Shown: positions 1-8,979, counted from the first letter of the stretch. The stretch is 64,000 nucleotides of DNA from Streptomyces sp. ISL-94 (GCF_018614075.1 NZ_JAGGOZ010000118.1:25864-89863), one strand, 5' to 3'. Numbers and translations: made by a program. Notes: generated by a model from the sequence alone, not told the origin.

Positions 1-780
1 CCATCAGAAGGGACCTGCGGGACCGGCCCGGGATCGCCTCGAGCTACCACCAACTCGGCATCGTGGCCCACGTACGAGGCCAGCTGGACGAGGCAGAACA
101 GTGGTACCGGCAGTCACTCGCCATCAGAAAGGACCTGCGGGACCGGCCCGGAATCGCCTCGAGCTACCACCAACTCGGCATCGTGGCCCACGTACGAGGC
201 CAGCTGGACGAGGCAGAACAGTGGCACCAGCGTTCCCTGGCGGTCAAGGAGAATCTGAGAGATCGACCCGGCATGGCCTCGAGCTATCACGAACTCGGCA
301 TGGTGGCCCAGTTCTGCAGGCGGCTGGACAAGGCGGAACGGCGGTACCTGCAGGCTCTGGCCATCGAGGAGGATCTTAGGGATCGGCCCGGGATGGTCTT
401 GACTTATCACCAGCTCGGCAGGGTGGCTCAGGAGCGAGGGCGACTGGACGAGGCGGAACAGTGGTACCGGCAGTCACTCGCCATCGCCGAGGACCTGCGG
501 GACCGGCCCGGGATCGCCTCGAGCTACCACCAGCTCGGCATCGTGGCCCAGTTGCAGGGGCGACTGGGCAAGGCGGAACGGCGGTACCGGCAGTCACTGG
601 CCATCAGGAAGGACCTGCGGGACCAGCCCGGAATCGCCTCGAGCTACCACCAGCTCGGCAGGGTGGCCCAGGAGCGAGGGCGGCTGGACAAGGCGGAACG
701 GCGGTACCGGCAGTCACTGGCCATCAAGGAGGGCTTGCCGGATCGGCCCGGGATGGCTTTCAGCTACGGGCAGCTCGGGC
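1..780 (+). repeat. Tandem 120-bp repeat encoding TPR units
   Basis: About six and a half head-to-tail copies with a period of 120 bases. Bases 1-60 and 121-180 differ at only two positions, and later units drift further. Each unit encodes one 40-residue TPR, so the array is coding. The near-identity of the first units at DNA level suggests recent unit duplication or gene conversion. Confidence 0.9.
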
Positions 781-1004
781 TTCTCTCTGAGGAACGAGGC
801 GACCCGCGAGAAGCCCTGGAATGGATGGTCAGGTGTGTGGCCTGCTTTGAGGAATTCCCTCACCCCGCGACTGGGCCGGGCCCCGAACTTCTCAAGCGCA
901 TGGTGTCGTCACTTGGGTTGGAGGCCCTTGAAGAATCCTGGCAGGCGGTCACGGGCGAGCCGGTGCCCCCCTCGGTTCGCGACTACGTCCAAGGTGATCC
1001 GTAA
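1..1004 (+). CDS. Tetratricopeptide-repeat protein, C-terminal part (5' end outside window)
   Basis: The reading frame is open from base 3 and ends at TAA 1002-1004, so the true start is upstream. The visible part is almost entirely 40-residue TPR units. Each carries a YHQLG motif in helix A and LDEAEQWYRQSLAI in helix B, with a DLRDRPG turn between units. The last about 90 residues diverge and close the array. Such arrays usually mediate protein-protein contacts. In Streptomyces they often form the C-terminal sensor of NB-ARC/STAND regulators or effector proteins, but the domain that would decide this is not visible. A small membrane-anchored protein follows 31 bases later and may be a partner. 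Confidence 0.85.
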   Translation, partial: IRRDLRDRPGIASSYHQLGIVAHVRGQLDEAEQWYRQSLAIRKDLRDRPGIASSYHQLGIVAHVRGQLDEAEQWHQRSLAVKENLRDRPGMASSYHELGMVAQFCRRLDKAERRYLQALAIEEDLRDRPGMVLTYHQLGRVAQERGRLDEAEQWYRQSLAIAEDLRDRPGIASSYHQLGIVAQLQGRLGKAERRYRQSLAIRKDLRDQPGIASSYHQLGRVAQERGRLDKAERRYRQSLAIKEGLPDRPGMAFSYGQLGLLSEERGDPREALEWMVRCVACFEEFPHPATGPGPELLKRMVSSLGLEALEESWQAVTGEPVPPSVRDYVQGDP

Positions 1005-1035
1005 CCCCATGACTGATGGAACAGGAGACCTGTCC

Positions 1036-1416
1036 ATGACCCATCCGGTTGAAGCTGGCGCCCGAGCAGCGGCACGACGCCTTACGACGCCGAGCACGCC
1101 CGCCCTTCTCACCGATGTAGAGGCCGCCTTGCACGGCCGCAGGGCGACAGATCGACCCGATCAGTACGGCGATCCCATCTCCCTCGGCGCTCTGATCGTC
1201 AGCATCGCCAGCCTCGCCTGGACAATCTATAACGACCGTAAGGAGGACAACCCGGCTCCTCGCCGAGACGTGATCACCCGATGCATCCGCGTCCAACTCG
1301 ACCAGTCCGATGTGCAGCGTGTTGCACTCAGCCCGGTAGAGCAGGAGCGGGTCATCGACGTCACCGTGGAAGAGACACTGAACTCGGCCCAACCCGAGCA
1401 ACCGCGCCGCGAATAG
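1036..1416 (+). CDS. Small membrane-anchored hypothetical protein
   Basis: 126 residues. ATG 1036 is chosen because AGGAG at 1023-1027 sits 8 bases upstream; an in-frame ATG at 1009 is less well placed. A single hydrophobic stretch (LGALIVSIASLAWTIY, about residues 51-66) is followed by a charged segment beginning NDRK, which looks like one transmembrane helix. The C-terminal part is soluble and acidic, ending in VEETLNSAQPEQPRRE. I do not recognise a family. It lies 31 bases after the TPR gene on the same strand, so co-transcription is likely and it may anchor the TPR protein at the membrane; that is inference. Confidence 0.65.
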   Translation: MTHPVEAGARAAARRLTTPSTPALLTDVEAALHGRRATDRPDQYGDPISLGALIVSIASLAWTIYNDRKEDNPAPRRDVITRCIRVQLDQSDVQRVALSPVEQERVIDVTVEETLNSAQPEQPRRE

Positions 1417-1591
1417 ACACCGAGCCAATTTCAACCATATGGCCCACGGCTCCGGAGAGGGCGCTTATTAGGGAGACGCACCTCAAATGAGGTGCCTGCT
1501 TGTCGGCGGTAGGTTCGATCTCCGAATCTATTCACCGAAACCGACTCCTTCGGAGAGGTTCATATCACCGCACTTCGAAAAGGAAGGAATC

Positions 1592-1828
1592 ATGAACAGC
1601 TTCTACGAAGACCAACCCACGGCGAAGCTGTCAGGAATGCTTGCCATTGCGGACGGCCTCAGCGACTTCAAGTCCTGCGATGAGATTATCGACGTTCTAC
1701 GGGCACGCCATCCTGAAGTCCGCGAAGCGACTCTCAAATGGGCGAAAACTGGGAGTTTCGAGGGAGAGAGCGACCTGCATCAAGTCGTGATCAAGGTTTG
1801 CTTTAGAGCGGCAAGGGATCACGGGTGA
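1592..1828 (+). CDS. Hypothetical protein, 78 aa
   Basis: ATG 1592 has a strong AGGAAGGA at 1581-1588. The product is short, soluble and mixed alpha-helical in character, with a CDEIIDVLRARHPEV segment and one further Cys near the C-terminus. No family recognised. Its G+C is lower than its neighbours (AAG, GAA and ATT codons are common), consistent with cargo on the element. The 175 bases before it show no gene. Confidence 0.55.
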   Translation: MNSFYEDQPTAKLSGMLAIADGLSDFKSCDEIIDVLRARHPEVREATLKWAKTGSFEGESDLHQVVIKVCFRAARDHG

Positions 1829-2472
1829 GGAGCGTCTCGAAGCTCTCCCCACGGCACGCTGACCTTCAGTCGGGGAACGGGAGAGGGATGGGGAGCCTGC
1901 CCCGGGTGCAGCTGGCCCATCGCATTTCAGAACAGGTCGCTATGGTCGGAGCGAGGCTATTCATCGCTGCCATACCACTTGGCGGGACACCGCCGCCGGC
2001 CGAAGTCCGCTAGGTCCGGAAGTCACGTCAGCAGCGTCGCTCACAGCTCGGGGTGGGGGAGTCAATGCACTGGGTCCGCGTCCGCAGGCCTCACCAGTCG
2101 CAGGACATAACGAAATAGCACCCTTGCTCACTTCGACAATCGGCGCAGAGCTCGCCGGTTGGACTGCCAGACCGACCCTTCTCAGGTACCAGGCACTCAC
2201 CCGATATTCTGCACACATACATGACACCGGCACGCCTTCGCCGCCATATCGAGGCATTGGCGAACCGACTTGGCGAACAGCGTCCGCTTGGTCGTGCACT
2301 TCAGTGGACGTCCGGTGCCTGCCGTGTCGCCCGGCCTTCACCCGAGCGATATGGGCCCTTGTGGCGCTGACAAGGGAAACTCCCTGGTCACGGTCGGTGT
2401 GACAGCCGTGGTGGTCGCCCGTGGTCGCAGGCTGGAAGCATCCACTTCCCCCTCCTCACGGAGGCGATCCCC
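1829..2472. other. Intergenic region before the integrase, no supported gene
   Basis: About 640 bases. Short open frames exist on both strands, but none has a good ribosome-binding site or actinobacterial codon bias. I looked for a small excisionase gene, which often precedes such integrases, and did not find one. The only clear signal is GGAGG just upstream of the integrase start. Confidence 0.5.
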
Positions 2473-3870
2473 ATGCGTACCAGCGTCGGCCGTGGCCGTA
2501 TCTACCGCCGCTGCGGCTGCAGGGACACCCACCACCAGCTCGGTACACACTGCCCTCGCCTGCTCACCGACAGCGACCATGGAACTTGGAACTTCGCCGT
2601 TGACGTCCCCACCCCAGCCCGTCGCCGGACGACGGTGCGCCGGGGCGGATTCCCCAGCCAGGATTCAGCCGAGCAGGCCCTGCGCCGGTTCCTCGAAGGC
2701 GAGGCCGGCGGATACGACGCGGACCCCAACCAGACGGTCGCCTCCTACCTGAACGCCTGGCTGACCGCGAAGGCCCTTGTACTGAAGCCCACCACCATGG
2801 CCCGCTACCGCGACTATGTCCGAAACGACCTCACCCCCGCGTTCGGCACCCTCAAACTCGACCAGCTCGCACACCGCCACATCTCGGCCTACGTCACCTG
2901 CCAGCTCGCCGCCGGCCGCGGCCACACCACCCTCTACCGCTGCCTGGCCACCCTCTCCAGCGCCCTCGGCGACGCCGTCCGCCAACACCGCCTCCCCCAC
3001 AACCCGGCCAGTCCCCCGATCCTGCGCCGCCCGGCAGCGCCGGAGCGACACATCTGGACAGCGCAGGAGGCCGCCCGCTTCCTCACGTACTGCCACCAGG
3101 CGGACCCGGAGATGGCCGACCTGTTCGAGTTCCTCATCGGCACTGGCCTGCGCAAGGGCGAAGCCCTCGGCCTCCACTGGAACGACGTCCACCTGACCGA
3201 AGACGTCCTCTACGTGCGCTGCACGCTCTCGGCCATCGACAACAACCACCTGGTCATCACCGCGCCGAAGACCCGATCGAGCCGAGGCTGGGTGGCCATC
3301 TCACCCCGTGTCGCCACCGCCCTCCGACACCATGCACGAACAACTCCCCTTACGCGGGGCGATCCCGACGATCCGTTCACCGGACTGGTCTTCTGCCGGC
3401 CCGACGGCCGTCCTCTCGGACCGCATCAGGTTCTGGACCGGCTCCACCAACTGTCCGAGGAAGCAGGCGTCCCGCGGATCACGGTGCACGACCTGCGTCA
3501 CCTGGCCGCCACGATCACGATCACCGCCGGCGTTCCCCTCACCGTGGTCTCCAAGACGCTGCGGCACTCCACCCTGTCGACGACCGCCAACCTCTACAGC
3601 CACCTCACCCAGCAGGCAGCCCGCGAAGCCGTCGACACCATCGACCACACGCTCACCGGAGCCGAGAAGGCCAGCCACAAAACGAGCCATACATCGTGGC
3701 TGCGACCACCACGCGACCACATCCACCGGCTCCGCGAGGTTGTGCGCCGACTCCGCTCCCCCGCCGTTGCCGGGTTCAGTGCCACGGCCGACCGGGCGCA
3801 GACCGGACGTGCGACCACACTGCGACCACCACGCCCCCGGACGCACGAAAGGCCGCCCTCCCATTTCTGA
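2473..3870 (+). CDS. int: Tyrosine recombinase / phage-type integrase
   Basis: 465 residues; ATG 2473 is preceded by GGAGG at about 8 bases. The N-terminal about 75 residues form an arm-type DNA-binding region with paired Cys (RRCGCRD). A SAM-like core-binding domain follows at about 90-180 and the catalytic domain at about 200-395. Catalytic residues are visible: R227 (GTGLRKGEAL), H339-x2-R342 (HDLRH), H365 (LRHS) and nucleophile Y375 (NLYSHL). The tail after about 400 is Arg-rich. It catalyses site-specific integration or excision and ends next to tRNA-Pro, its probable attachment site. It looks intact. Confidence 0.93.
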   Translation: MRTSVGRGRIYRRCGCRDTHHQLGTHCPRLLTDSDHGTWNFAVDVPTPARRRTTVRRGGFPSQDSAEQALRRFLEGEAGGYDADPNQTVASYLNAWLTAKALVLKPTTMARYRDYVRNDLTPAFGTLKLDQLAHRHISAYVTCQLAAGRGHTTLYRCLATLSSALGDAVRQHRLPHNPASPPILRRPAAPERHIWTAQEAARFLTYCHQADPEMADLFEFLIGTGLRKGEALGLHWNDVHLTEDVLYVRCTLSAIDNNHLVITAPKTRSSRGWVAISPRVATALRHHARTTPLTRGDPDDPFTGLVFCRPDGRPLGPHQVLDRLHQLSEEAGVPRITVHDLRHLAATITITAGVPLTVVSKTLRHSTLSTTANLYSHLTQQAAREAVDTIDHTLTGAEKASHKTSHTSWLRPPRDHIHRLREVVRRLRSPAVAGFSATADRAQTGRATTLRPPRPRTHERPPSHF

Positions 3871-3975
<105 letters not shown>

Positions 3976-4083
3976 ATGCCCGCTGACCTGGGGTTTCCCC
4001 TGGTTGAACGTGCAGGAGAACAATACCGCACTTCGGAGGGTGGTCGCGCGCACCTTTCCGTGACCCCTCCGGGAGGTCGCGGC

Positions 4084-4446
4084 TCAGCCCGGGTCCGGGG
4101 CCAGCTCGGGGTGGGCGGCGGCCAGGCGTTTCGGGGCCGCCTGGAGCCAGGAGTCGGTCAGGATCGCGCGCAGCTCGGCCTGGTCCTGGACGGCCGCCAG
4201 GCGGATCCGGAGCCAGGCGTAGTTGTCGTCGTGGCCCGCGCGCACGAAGAACTTCTCCGGCTCGGCCGCGATCAGCTCGGCCCGGTCCTCTTTCGGACAT
4301 TTCACGCCGATCGAGGTGTCGTCGTCGGAGAGCGCGACGAAGATCTTCCCGCTCACCCGGAAGGTCGGCATGCCCCAGGCGAGCCTTTCGCTGCTGTCCG
4401 GGAGCGACAGCGCGATCGTGCGGACGTCCTGCGCGGTTGCGGCCAT
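4084..4446 (-). CDS. MmcQ/YjbR family protein
   Basis: 120 residues, the normal length for this family. N-terminal ALSLPDSSERLAWGMPTFRVSGKIF and the later YAWLRIRL segment match the CyaY-like fold of MmcQ/YjbR proteins, which are often called DNA-binding although no biochemical function is firmly established. Start ATG 4446. It stands alone between the tRNA and the end of the conservon operon, transcribed in the same direction. Confidence 0.85.
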   Translation of the reverse strand: MAATAQDVRTIALSLPDSSERLAWGMPTFRVSGKIFVALSDDDTSIGVKCPKEDRAELIAAEPEKFFVRAGHDDNYAWLRIRLAAVQDQAELRAILTDSWLQAAPKRLAAAHPELAPDPG

Positions 4447-4524
4447 ACCGCGTCTCCTCTCCGAAGCCGGCCACCGGTGACCTTTTTCGGATGACCGTAG
4501 ACCCCGTCCTCTTCTCCGGCCGTC

Positions 4525-5070
4525 TCAGCCGCGCCGGTCCTCCCGCTCGTGGAGCAGGGCCACCAGCTCCGCCGCCAGGGCCTTGGCGGTGGCGAGTCCC
4601 TCCGTCCCCCACCGGCGCGGCACCACGTCCACCGCGCACACCGTGCCCAGGACGATCCCGCGCCGGTCCGTCAGCGGCGCGCCCACGTACGAGCGCACCC
4701 CGCTCCCGTCCACCACCGCGTTGCCCGCGAAGCGCGCGAAGTCCCGTACGTCCTCCAGCACCAGCGCCCGCCGGCGCACCACCACGTGCGGACAGTAGCC
4801 GTGGTCCCGGGCCAGCACCCGGGCCGGGTAGCCGCTCGCCGGGGCGTCGGACGCGTGGTGCAGGCCGGCGAAGAACTGCCGTTCCTCGCCGATGAAGTTG
4901 ACCCCGGCGTAGGGCGCGGCCAGTTCGTCCGCGACGCGCCGGGCGAAGGCGTCCAGTTCGGTGTCCGCCCGTTCTCCCAGGCCCAGTTCGCGCAGCCGGA
5001 CGACGCGGGTCGGCGCCTCCCGGTCCACGGGTGTGAGCAGCAGGTGTCCGGTCGATTCGTAGTACGTCAT
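4525..5070 (-). CDS. GAF domain protein, last gene of the conservon
   Basis: 181 residues, essentially one GAF domain (about 40-170). Visible features are VADELAAPYAGVNFIGEERQ, the HGYCPH motif and VGAPLTDRRGIVLGTVCAVD. GAF domains bind small ligands, haem or nucleotides, or act in dimerisation. The start ATG overlaps the cvnD stop as ATGA, so translation is coupled. It probably acts as the sensory or output partner of the CvnA-D complex; the ligand cannot be read from the sequence. Confidence 0.85.
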   Translation of the reverse strand: MTYYESTGHLLLTPVDREAPTRVVRLRELGLGERADTELDAFARRVADELAAPYAGVNFIGEERQFFAGLHHASDAPASGYPARVLARDHGYCPHVVVRRRALVLEDVRDFARFAGNAVVDGSGVRSYVGAPLTDRRGIVLGTVCAVDVVPRRWGTEGLATAKALAAELVALLHEREDRRG

Positions 5071-5687
5071 GACGGTTCCCCCGACTCCGAAGACGAAGAG
5101 CTGGTTATGGATGCGGATGCGGATGCGGACATGCACAGAAGATGGCGGACCAGGGCGGCCAGCGCCCCCGTCCCCGAGCTCGCCAGGCGCGCGTCGCACC
5201 GTACGACGGGCACCTCGGGCCCGAGCCCCATCGCGTCGCGGACCTCGCCGGGCGCGTAGCGGTGACCGTCGTCGAACTCGTTGACGGCGACGATGAAGCC
5301 GATGCCGCGCCGCTCGAAGAAGTCCACGGCGGGGAAGCAGTCGGCCAGGCGGCGGGTGTCGGCGAGGACCACCGCCCCGAGCGCGCCGGCGCACAGCTCC
5401 TCCCACAGGAACCAGAAGCGGTGCTGGCCGGGCGTGCCGAAGAGGTAGAGCACGGTGCGCCGGTCGAGCGTGATGCGGCCGAAGTCCAGCGCGACGGTGG
5501 TCGTGGTCTTCGCCTCGACGCCGTCCAGCGGGTCGGCGGTCTCGCTGAGGTCGCTCAGCAGCTCCTCCGTACTCAGCGGCTCGATCTCGCTCACCGCGCT
5601 CACGAAGGTGGTCTTGCCCGCCCCGAAGCCCCCCGCCACCAGGATCTTCAGGGTCGCGGGAGCGTCACAGTCGTTTGCGTAGGCCAT
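5067..5687 (-). CDS. cvnD: CvnD-type GTP/ATP-binding protein
   Basis: 206 residues. Walker A is GGFGAGKTT at residues 19-27, with a switch-II-like FGTPGQHRF. The usual N/TKxD specificity motif is represented by the degenerate VNEFDD, so nucleotide specificity is not certain. These small GTPases are associated with the membrane-bound CvnA and the roadblock protein CvnB, forming a eukaryote-like G-protein module. Its start lies inside cvnC (23-base overlap). The C-terminus is a Ser-rich tail. Length and context fit the family. Confidence 0.92.
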   Translation of the reverse strand: MAYANDCDAPATLKILVAGGFGAGKTTFVSAVSEIEPLSTEELLSDLSETADPLDGVEAKTTTTVALDFGRITLDRRTVLYLFGTPGQHRFWFLWEELCAGALGAVVLADTRRLADCFPAVDFFERRGIGFIVAVNEFDDGHRYAPGEVRDAMGLGPEVPVVRCDARLASSGTGALAALVRHLLCMSASASASITSSSSSESGEPS

Positions 5688-6081
5688 CGAGCACCGCCTG
5701 GAGCAGGTTCTGGTCGTCGGCGGCGAACGCGCCGCCGCCCGGGAAGCGCGGCGCCTGCGCCATGACGGCCCCGTGTTCCATCAGATCGGACAGCAGCACT
5801 TTCACCACCACCGCGGGCAGGCGCAGCTGTCCGGCCACTTCGGCGACCGTGACGGCCGCGGCGCCCGCGCACAGCCGGAGCGCGAGGGTGTGTTCCGCCC
5901 CCAGCGGTACGCGCGGGCGTACGCCGGTGGCCGTCACCAGGGAGAGCAGGTCGAGGGCGACGCCGGGCCGGGTCCGCCCGCCGCTGGCGGTGTACGGGCG
6001 CATCACCCGGCCGGCCGAATCGTCGAGCCAGGGCGTGTCCCGCCCCTTCGCGTACGCCCCCGTCGCGCGGGTCCTCATCAC
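5665..6081 (-). CDS. cvnC: CvnC, DUF742 protein
   Basis: 138 residues beginning GTG 6081; an ATG directly after it at 6078 is equally possible. DUF742 features include RPYTASGGRTRP near residue 28 and a winged-helix-like VAEVAGQLRLPAVVVKVLLSDLMEHG, ending LLQAVLDGLRKRL. It is the third component of conservons, of unknown biochemical role, presumed to work with CvnB and CvnD. The start overlaps the cvnB stop. Confidence 0.92.
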   Translation of the reverse strand: MMRTRATGAYAKGRDTPWLDDSAGRVMRPYTASGGRTRPGVALDLLSLVTATGVRPRVPLGAEHTLALRLCAGAAAVTVAEVAGQLRLPAVVVKVLLSDLMEHGAVMAQAPRFPGGGAFAADDQNLLQAVLDGLRKRL

Positions 6082-6509
6082 TCCGGGTCGGCGGCGGGCC
6101 GCCGCGGCGGGGCCGCCAGGTACGGTCGGACGCTCTTGACCAGCATCGCCATCTCGTAGCCGAGCACCCCGGCGTCGGCCTCGCGGTCGGCGAGCACGGC
6201 CAGACAGGTGCCGGATCCGGCCGCGGAGACGAACACGAGCGCGGTGTCGAGTTCGACGACGACCTGCCGCACCTCGGCGCCGTCCCCGAAGCGGGAGCCG
6301 GCGCTGCGGCCCAGCGAGTACAGGCCGGAGGCCAGCGCCGCCATGTGGTCGGCGCTGTCCGGGTCCAGGCCGTGCACGCAGGTCACGAGGCCGTCGGCGG
6401 TGAGGAGTACGGCGCTGCGCGTGTACGGCACGCGCTGCACGAGGCCGCTGAGCAGCCAGTCGAGGTCCGAGAGCCGGCTGCCGGTCTTCGTCGCCACTTC
6501 GCCGCTCAT
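6078..6509 (-). CDS. cvnB: CvnB, roadblock/LC7 protein
   Basis: 143 residues from ATG 6509, chosen because AAGGAG lies 10 bases upstream. A second ATG at 6548 overlaps the cvnA stop (ATGA) and would add 13 residues. The roadblock/LC7 fold is shown by LDWLLSGLVQRVPYTRSAVLLTADGL at the N-terminus and the VVVELDTALVFVSAAGSGTCLAVL core. Roadblock proteins act as regulators of small GTPases, here presumably CvnD. Confidence 0.9.
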   Translation of the reverse strand: MSGEVATKTGSRLSDLDWLLSGLVQRVPYTRSAVLLTADGLVTCVHGLDPDSADHMAALASGLYSLGRSAGSRFGDGAEVRQVVVELDTALVFVSAAGSGTCLAVLADREADAGVLGYEMAMLVKSVRPYLAAPPRRPAADPE

Positions 6510-6544
6510 GGGGGTGAGCTCCTTGCTGAGGTGAGGGGTCGGGG

Positions 6545-8551
6545 TCATACCTGGTTCTCCGACTGCGCGAGGCCGAAGCCCCGCTGGAAGGCGGCCATCA
6601 GGCCCGGGTCGTGCACGGGTGGGTCGCTGTCCGGGGACCGCCGGGGGGCGGGAGTCTCGCGCAGCTGCGGTGCGAGGTGTTCCTGGGCCCGGCGCCGGGG
6701 CAGCGACGGCCGCTCGCCGCCGGCCCGCGCGGCGGGCACGGCCGGTGCGGCGGGCACGGCCGGTGCGGCGGGCACGGCCGGTGCGGCGGGCACGGCCGGT
6801 GCGGCGGGCACGGCCGGTGCGGCGGGCACGGCCGGTGCGGCGGGCACGGCCGGTGCGGCCGCCTTCGGCGCAGGGTGCGGGGACTCGGGCCGCCACGCCC
6901 CGTACCTCCCCCCTGCCTCCCCCTCGCCACCGGCGGCCGCCCGGGAGCGGCTCTCGGGCCCGGTCGCCTGCCCGGGCAGGGCCACGGTCCGCGGGTCGGC
7001 TCCGGCACCGGGCCGCGTCCCCGTACCGCCTGCGGCCCGGGGGCGGGGTGACGGGTCAGGCCCGGGGCCCTGCCCGGGCAGCGCCGCGAGTCCGGGTCGC
7101 GGCTCGGACGCGGGTTCGGGCCGGGTCACCGGGCCGGGTGCGGGTACGGAGTGGTGGTCGGTCGTCGGCACCGGTGGGCCCGGGCGGGCGGGGGCCGGGG
7201 CGCGCCGGGCCTCGGCGACGGGCTCCCGCAGGGGCTGCGGCGCGGACACCCGTACGGGCTCCAGTGGCGGCAGCGGCGCGGTCGTCGCGCCGCCCGCGCC
7301 GGTGCCCCACGACGTGGCCCGGGAGCCGCCCGCCGCGTCGGCGGCACTCGGCGCCTCCGCGCCCAGCAGCTCCTGCGGCAGCACCAGCACGGCGAGGACG
7401 CCGCCGTAGATGTTGGACTTGAGCTCGACGGCGATCCCGTGCCGCCGGGCCAGCGCCGAGACGACGAACAGGCCGATCCGCCCGTCGGCCAGCAGGTGCC
7501 GGACGCTGATCTGGTCGGGGTCGCCGAGCAGGGCGTTCATCCGGTGCTGTTCCTCGGTCGGCATGCCCAGCCCGCGGTCCTCCACCTCGATCGCGATCCC
7601 GGCGGTGACCCGTTCGGCGCGCAGCACCACATCCGTATCGGGGGCGGAGAACACGGTGGCGTTCTCCACCAGTTCGGCGAGCAGGTGCACCACGTCGGCC
7701 ACGGCGTGCCCGCGCACGCTGCCGCCCGCCGGCGGCACGACCTTGACCCGCGTGTACTGCTCCACCTCCGCCACCGAGGAGCGCAGGACCTCGCTGAGGT
7801 CGATCGGCCGGGTCCACTGGCGGCGGGACGCGGCGCCGCCGAGCACCGCGAGGTTCTCGGCGTGGCGGCGGATGCGGGTGGCGAGGTGGTCGACGTGGAA
7901 GAGCTCCTTGAGCAGGTCCGGGTCCTCGACCGTGTCCTCCAGACCGTCCAGGAGCGAGATCTCCCGGTGGACGAGGGACTGCAACCGGCGCGCGAGGTTG
8001 ACGAAGACCTCGACCTTGCGCTCGCTGTCGGAGGGGGCCGCCGGACCCGCCAGCCGTACGAGGGTGGCGTGGGCCTGTTCCCGGGCGCCGCGCAGCTCCT
8101 GCGAGAGCAGCCAGAACTCGTCCACCCCGGCCGGATCCGCCCCGAGGGGCGGCGCGCCCGGGCCGCCGCGCACCGGGCGGGGCGGGGTCTCGCCCCGCTC
8201 CAGCCGGTCGGCGGCGGTGCGCAGCTCCTGGCGTCCGCGCACGCTGGAGCGGCGCAGCGCCTCGCACCGGTCCCGGACGGCCTTGGCGGCGCGCTGGGCT
8301 CCGAGCAGGGCCGCCGCGAGGGCGCCGACGACGAGGAGGGCACAGCCCGTGAGCACCGGCCAGAGCCGGGCATCCCGGTCGCCCGCTCCGCCGCCGAGCT
8401 GGAGGGTGAAGATGACCGCGGCGGCGCCGCTGAGCGCGGCCGCGAGTGTGGGCAGCACGGCGGCGCGGACCAGCTGGGGGCGTATCTGCCGGGCCGGACC
8501 GGTGACGGCGTGTCTCGACGGGGCGTGGCGGGCGGCGCGGAGTCCGGACAT
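6545..8551 (-). CDS. cvnA: CvnA, nitrate/sulfonate-sensor-like histidine kinase protein
   Basis: 668 residues from ATG 8551 (GAGG upstream). Two hydrophobic segments near residues 30-85 anchor it in the membrane. A helical region with EVFVNLARRLQSLVHREISLLDGLE and a HATPase_c-like domain follow; N-box LLAELVENATVF and G-box EVEDRGLGMP are visible, with a late GRIGLFVVSALARRHGI. The conserved phospho-accepting His of ordinary kinases is not obvious. The C-terminal about 230 residues are Pro/Ala/Gly-rich low complexity with seven tandem APAVPA hexapeptides. First gene of the cvn operon. Confidence 0.9.
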   Translation of the reverse strand: MSGLRAARHAPSRHAVTGPARQIRPQLVRAAVLPTLAAALSGAAAVIFTLQLGGGAGDRDARLWPVLTGCALLVVGALAAALLGAQRAAKAVRDRCEALRRSSVRGRQELRTAADRLERGETPPRPVRGGPGAPPLGADPAGVDEFWLLSQELRGAREQAHATLVRLAGPAAPSDSERKVEVFVNLARRLQSLVHREISLLDGLEDTVEDPDLLKELFHVDHLATRIRRHAENLAVLGGAASRRQWTRPIDLSEVLRSSVAEVEQYTRVKVVPPAGGSVRGHAVADVVHLLAELVENATVFSAPDTDVVLRAERVTAGIAIEVEDRGLGMPTEEQHRMNALLGDPDQISVRHLLADGRIGLFVVSALARRHGIAVELKSNIYGGVLAVLVLPQELLGAEAPSAADAAGGSRATSWGTGAGGATTAPLPPLEPVRVSAPQPLREPVAEARRAPAPARPGPPVPTTDHHSVPAPGPVTRPEPASEPRPGLAALPGQGPGPDPSPRPRAAGGTGTRPGAGADPRTVALPGQATGPESRSRAAAGGEGEAGGRYGAWRPESPHPAPKAAAPAVPAAPAVPAAPAVPAAPAVPAAPAVPAAPAVPAAPAVPAARAGGERPSLPRRRAQEHLAPQLRETPAPRRSPDSDPPVHDPGLMAAFQRGFGLAQSENQV
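6732..6860 (-). repeat. Seven tandem 18-bp repeats inside cvnA
   Basis: Perfect or near-perfect 18-base units (GCGGCGGGCACGGCCGGT on the plus strand) encode seven APAVPA hexapeptides in the disordered C-terminal tail of CvnA. Such arrays are prone to slippage, so copy number probably varies between strains. Confidence 0.9.
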
Positions 8552-8979
8552 CGGCGTCCTCGGTACGTGGGGCCCGGCCCCCAGCGATCCCGGGGCCCGG
8601 TGTTGATCACCGGGTACCCACGCTAGACCGCACCGTCCTGCCCCGGAATGCCAGTTGGGAAGTTCGCGGGGGTGCTTCCCGCTCCCGGTGGAGCGCTCGT
8701 ACGGACGCCCGAATCCGCCGGGTCGCCTGCGGCGGGCTCGTCGGAGTACGGGGCCGGCCCCGGTGCGCCGGATCCGCCCCCGGACGCGGGCCGCCGGCGG
8801 TAGCCGGGACACGGCCCAGGTTCCGGCGGGGCCGGGTGTGTGCCGGGGCGCCCCCGCAGGGCGCCGAACACAGTCCCGCGGAACTGTCCCGACCCCTGGC
8901 CACGTTCGGCGCCCGAGGAGGTGCCCCGGCGCGCACCCGGCCCCGCCGGAACCGTCCCTGCCCCGGGGTCGCCCCGAGG
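8552..8979. other. Intergenic region upstream of cvnA
   Basis: About 430 bases between the MBL-fold gene stop and cvnA, both on the minus strand. The cvn promoter must lie here, but no convincing -35/-10 pair stands out. A GGCGCCC/GGGCGCC hairpin at 8847-8865 with a 5-base loop may terminate the upstream MBL gene; it has no T-tract. No gene supported. Confidence 0.45.

Noticed and set aside
1..780. Regular repeats considered as a CRISPR array
   Set aside because: Units of 120 bases with no spacers, all in one open frame encoding TPR helices.
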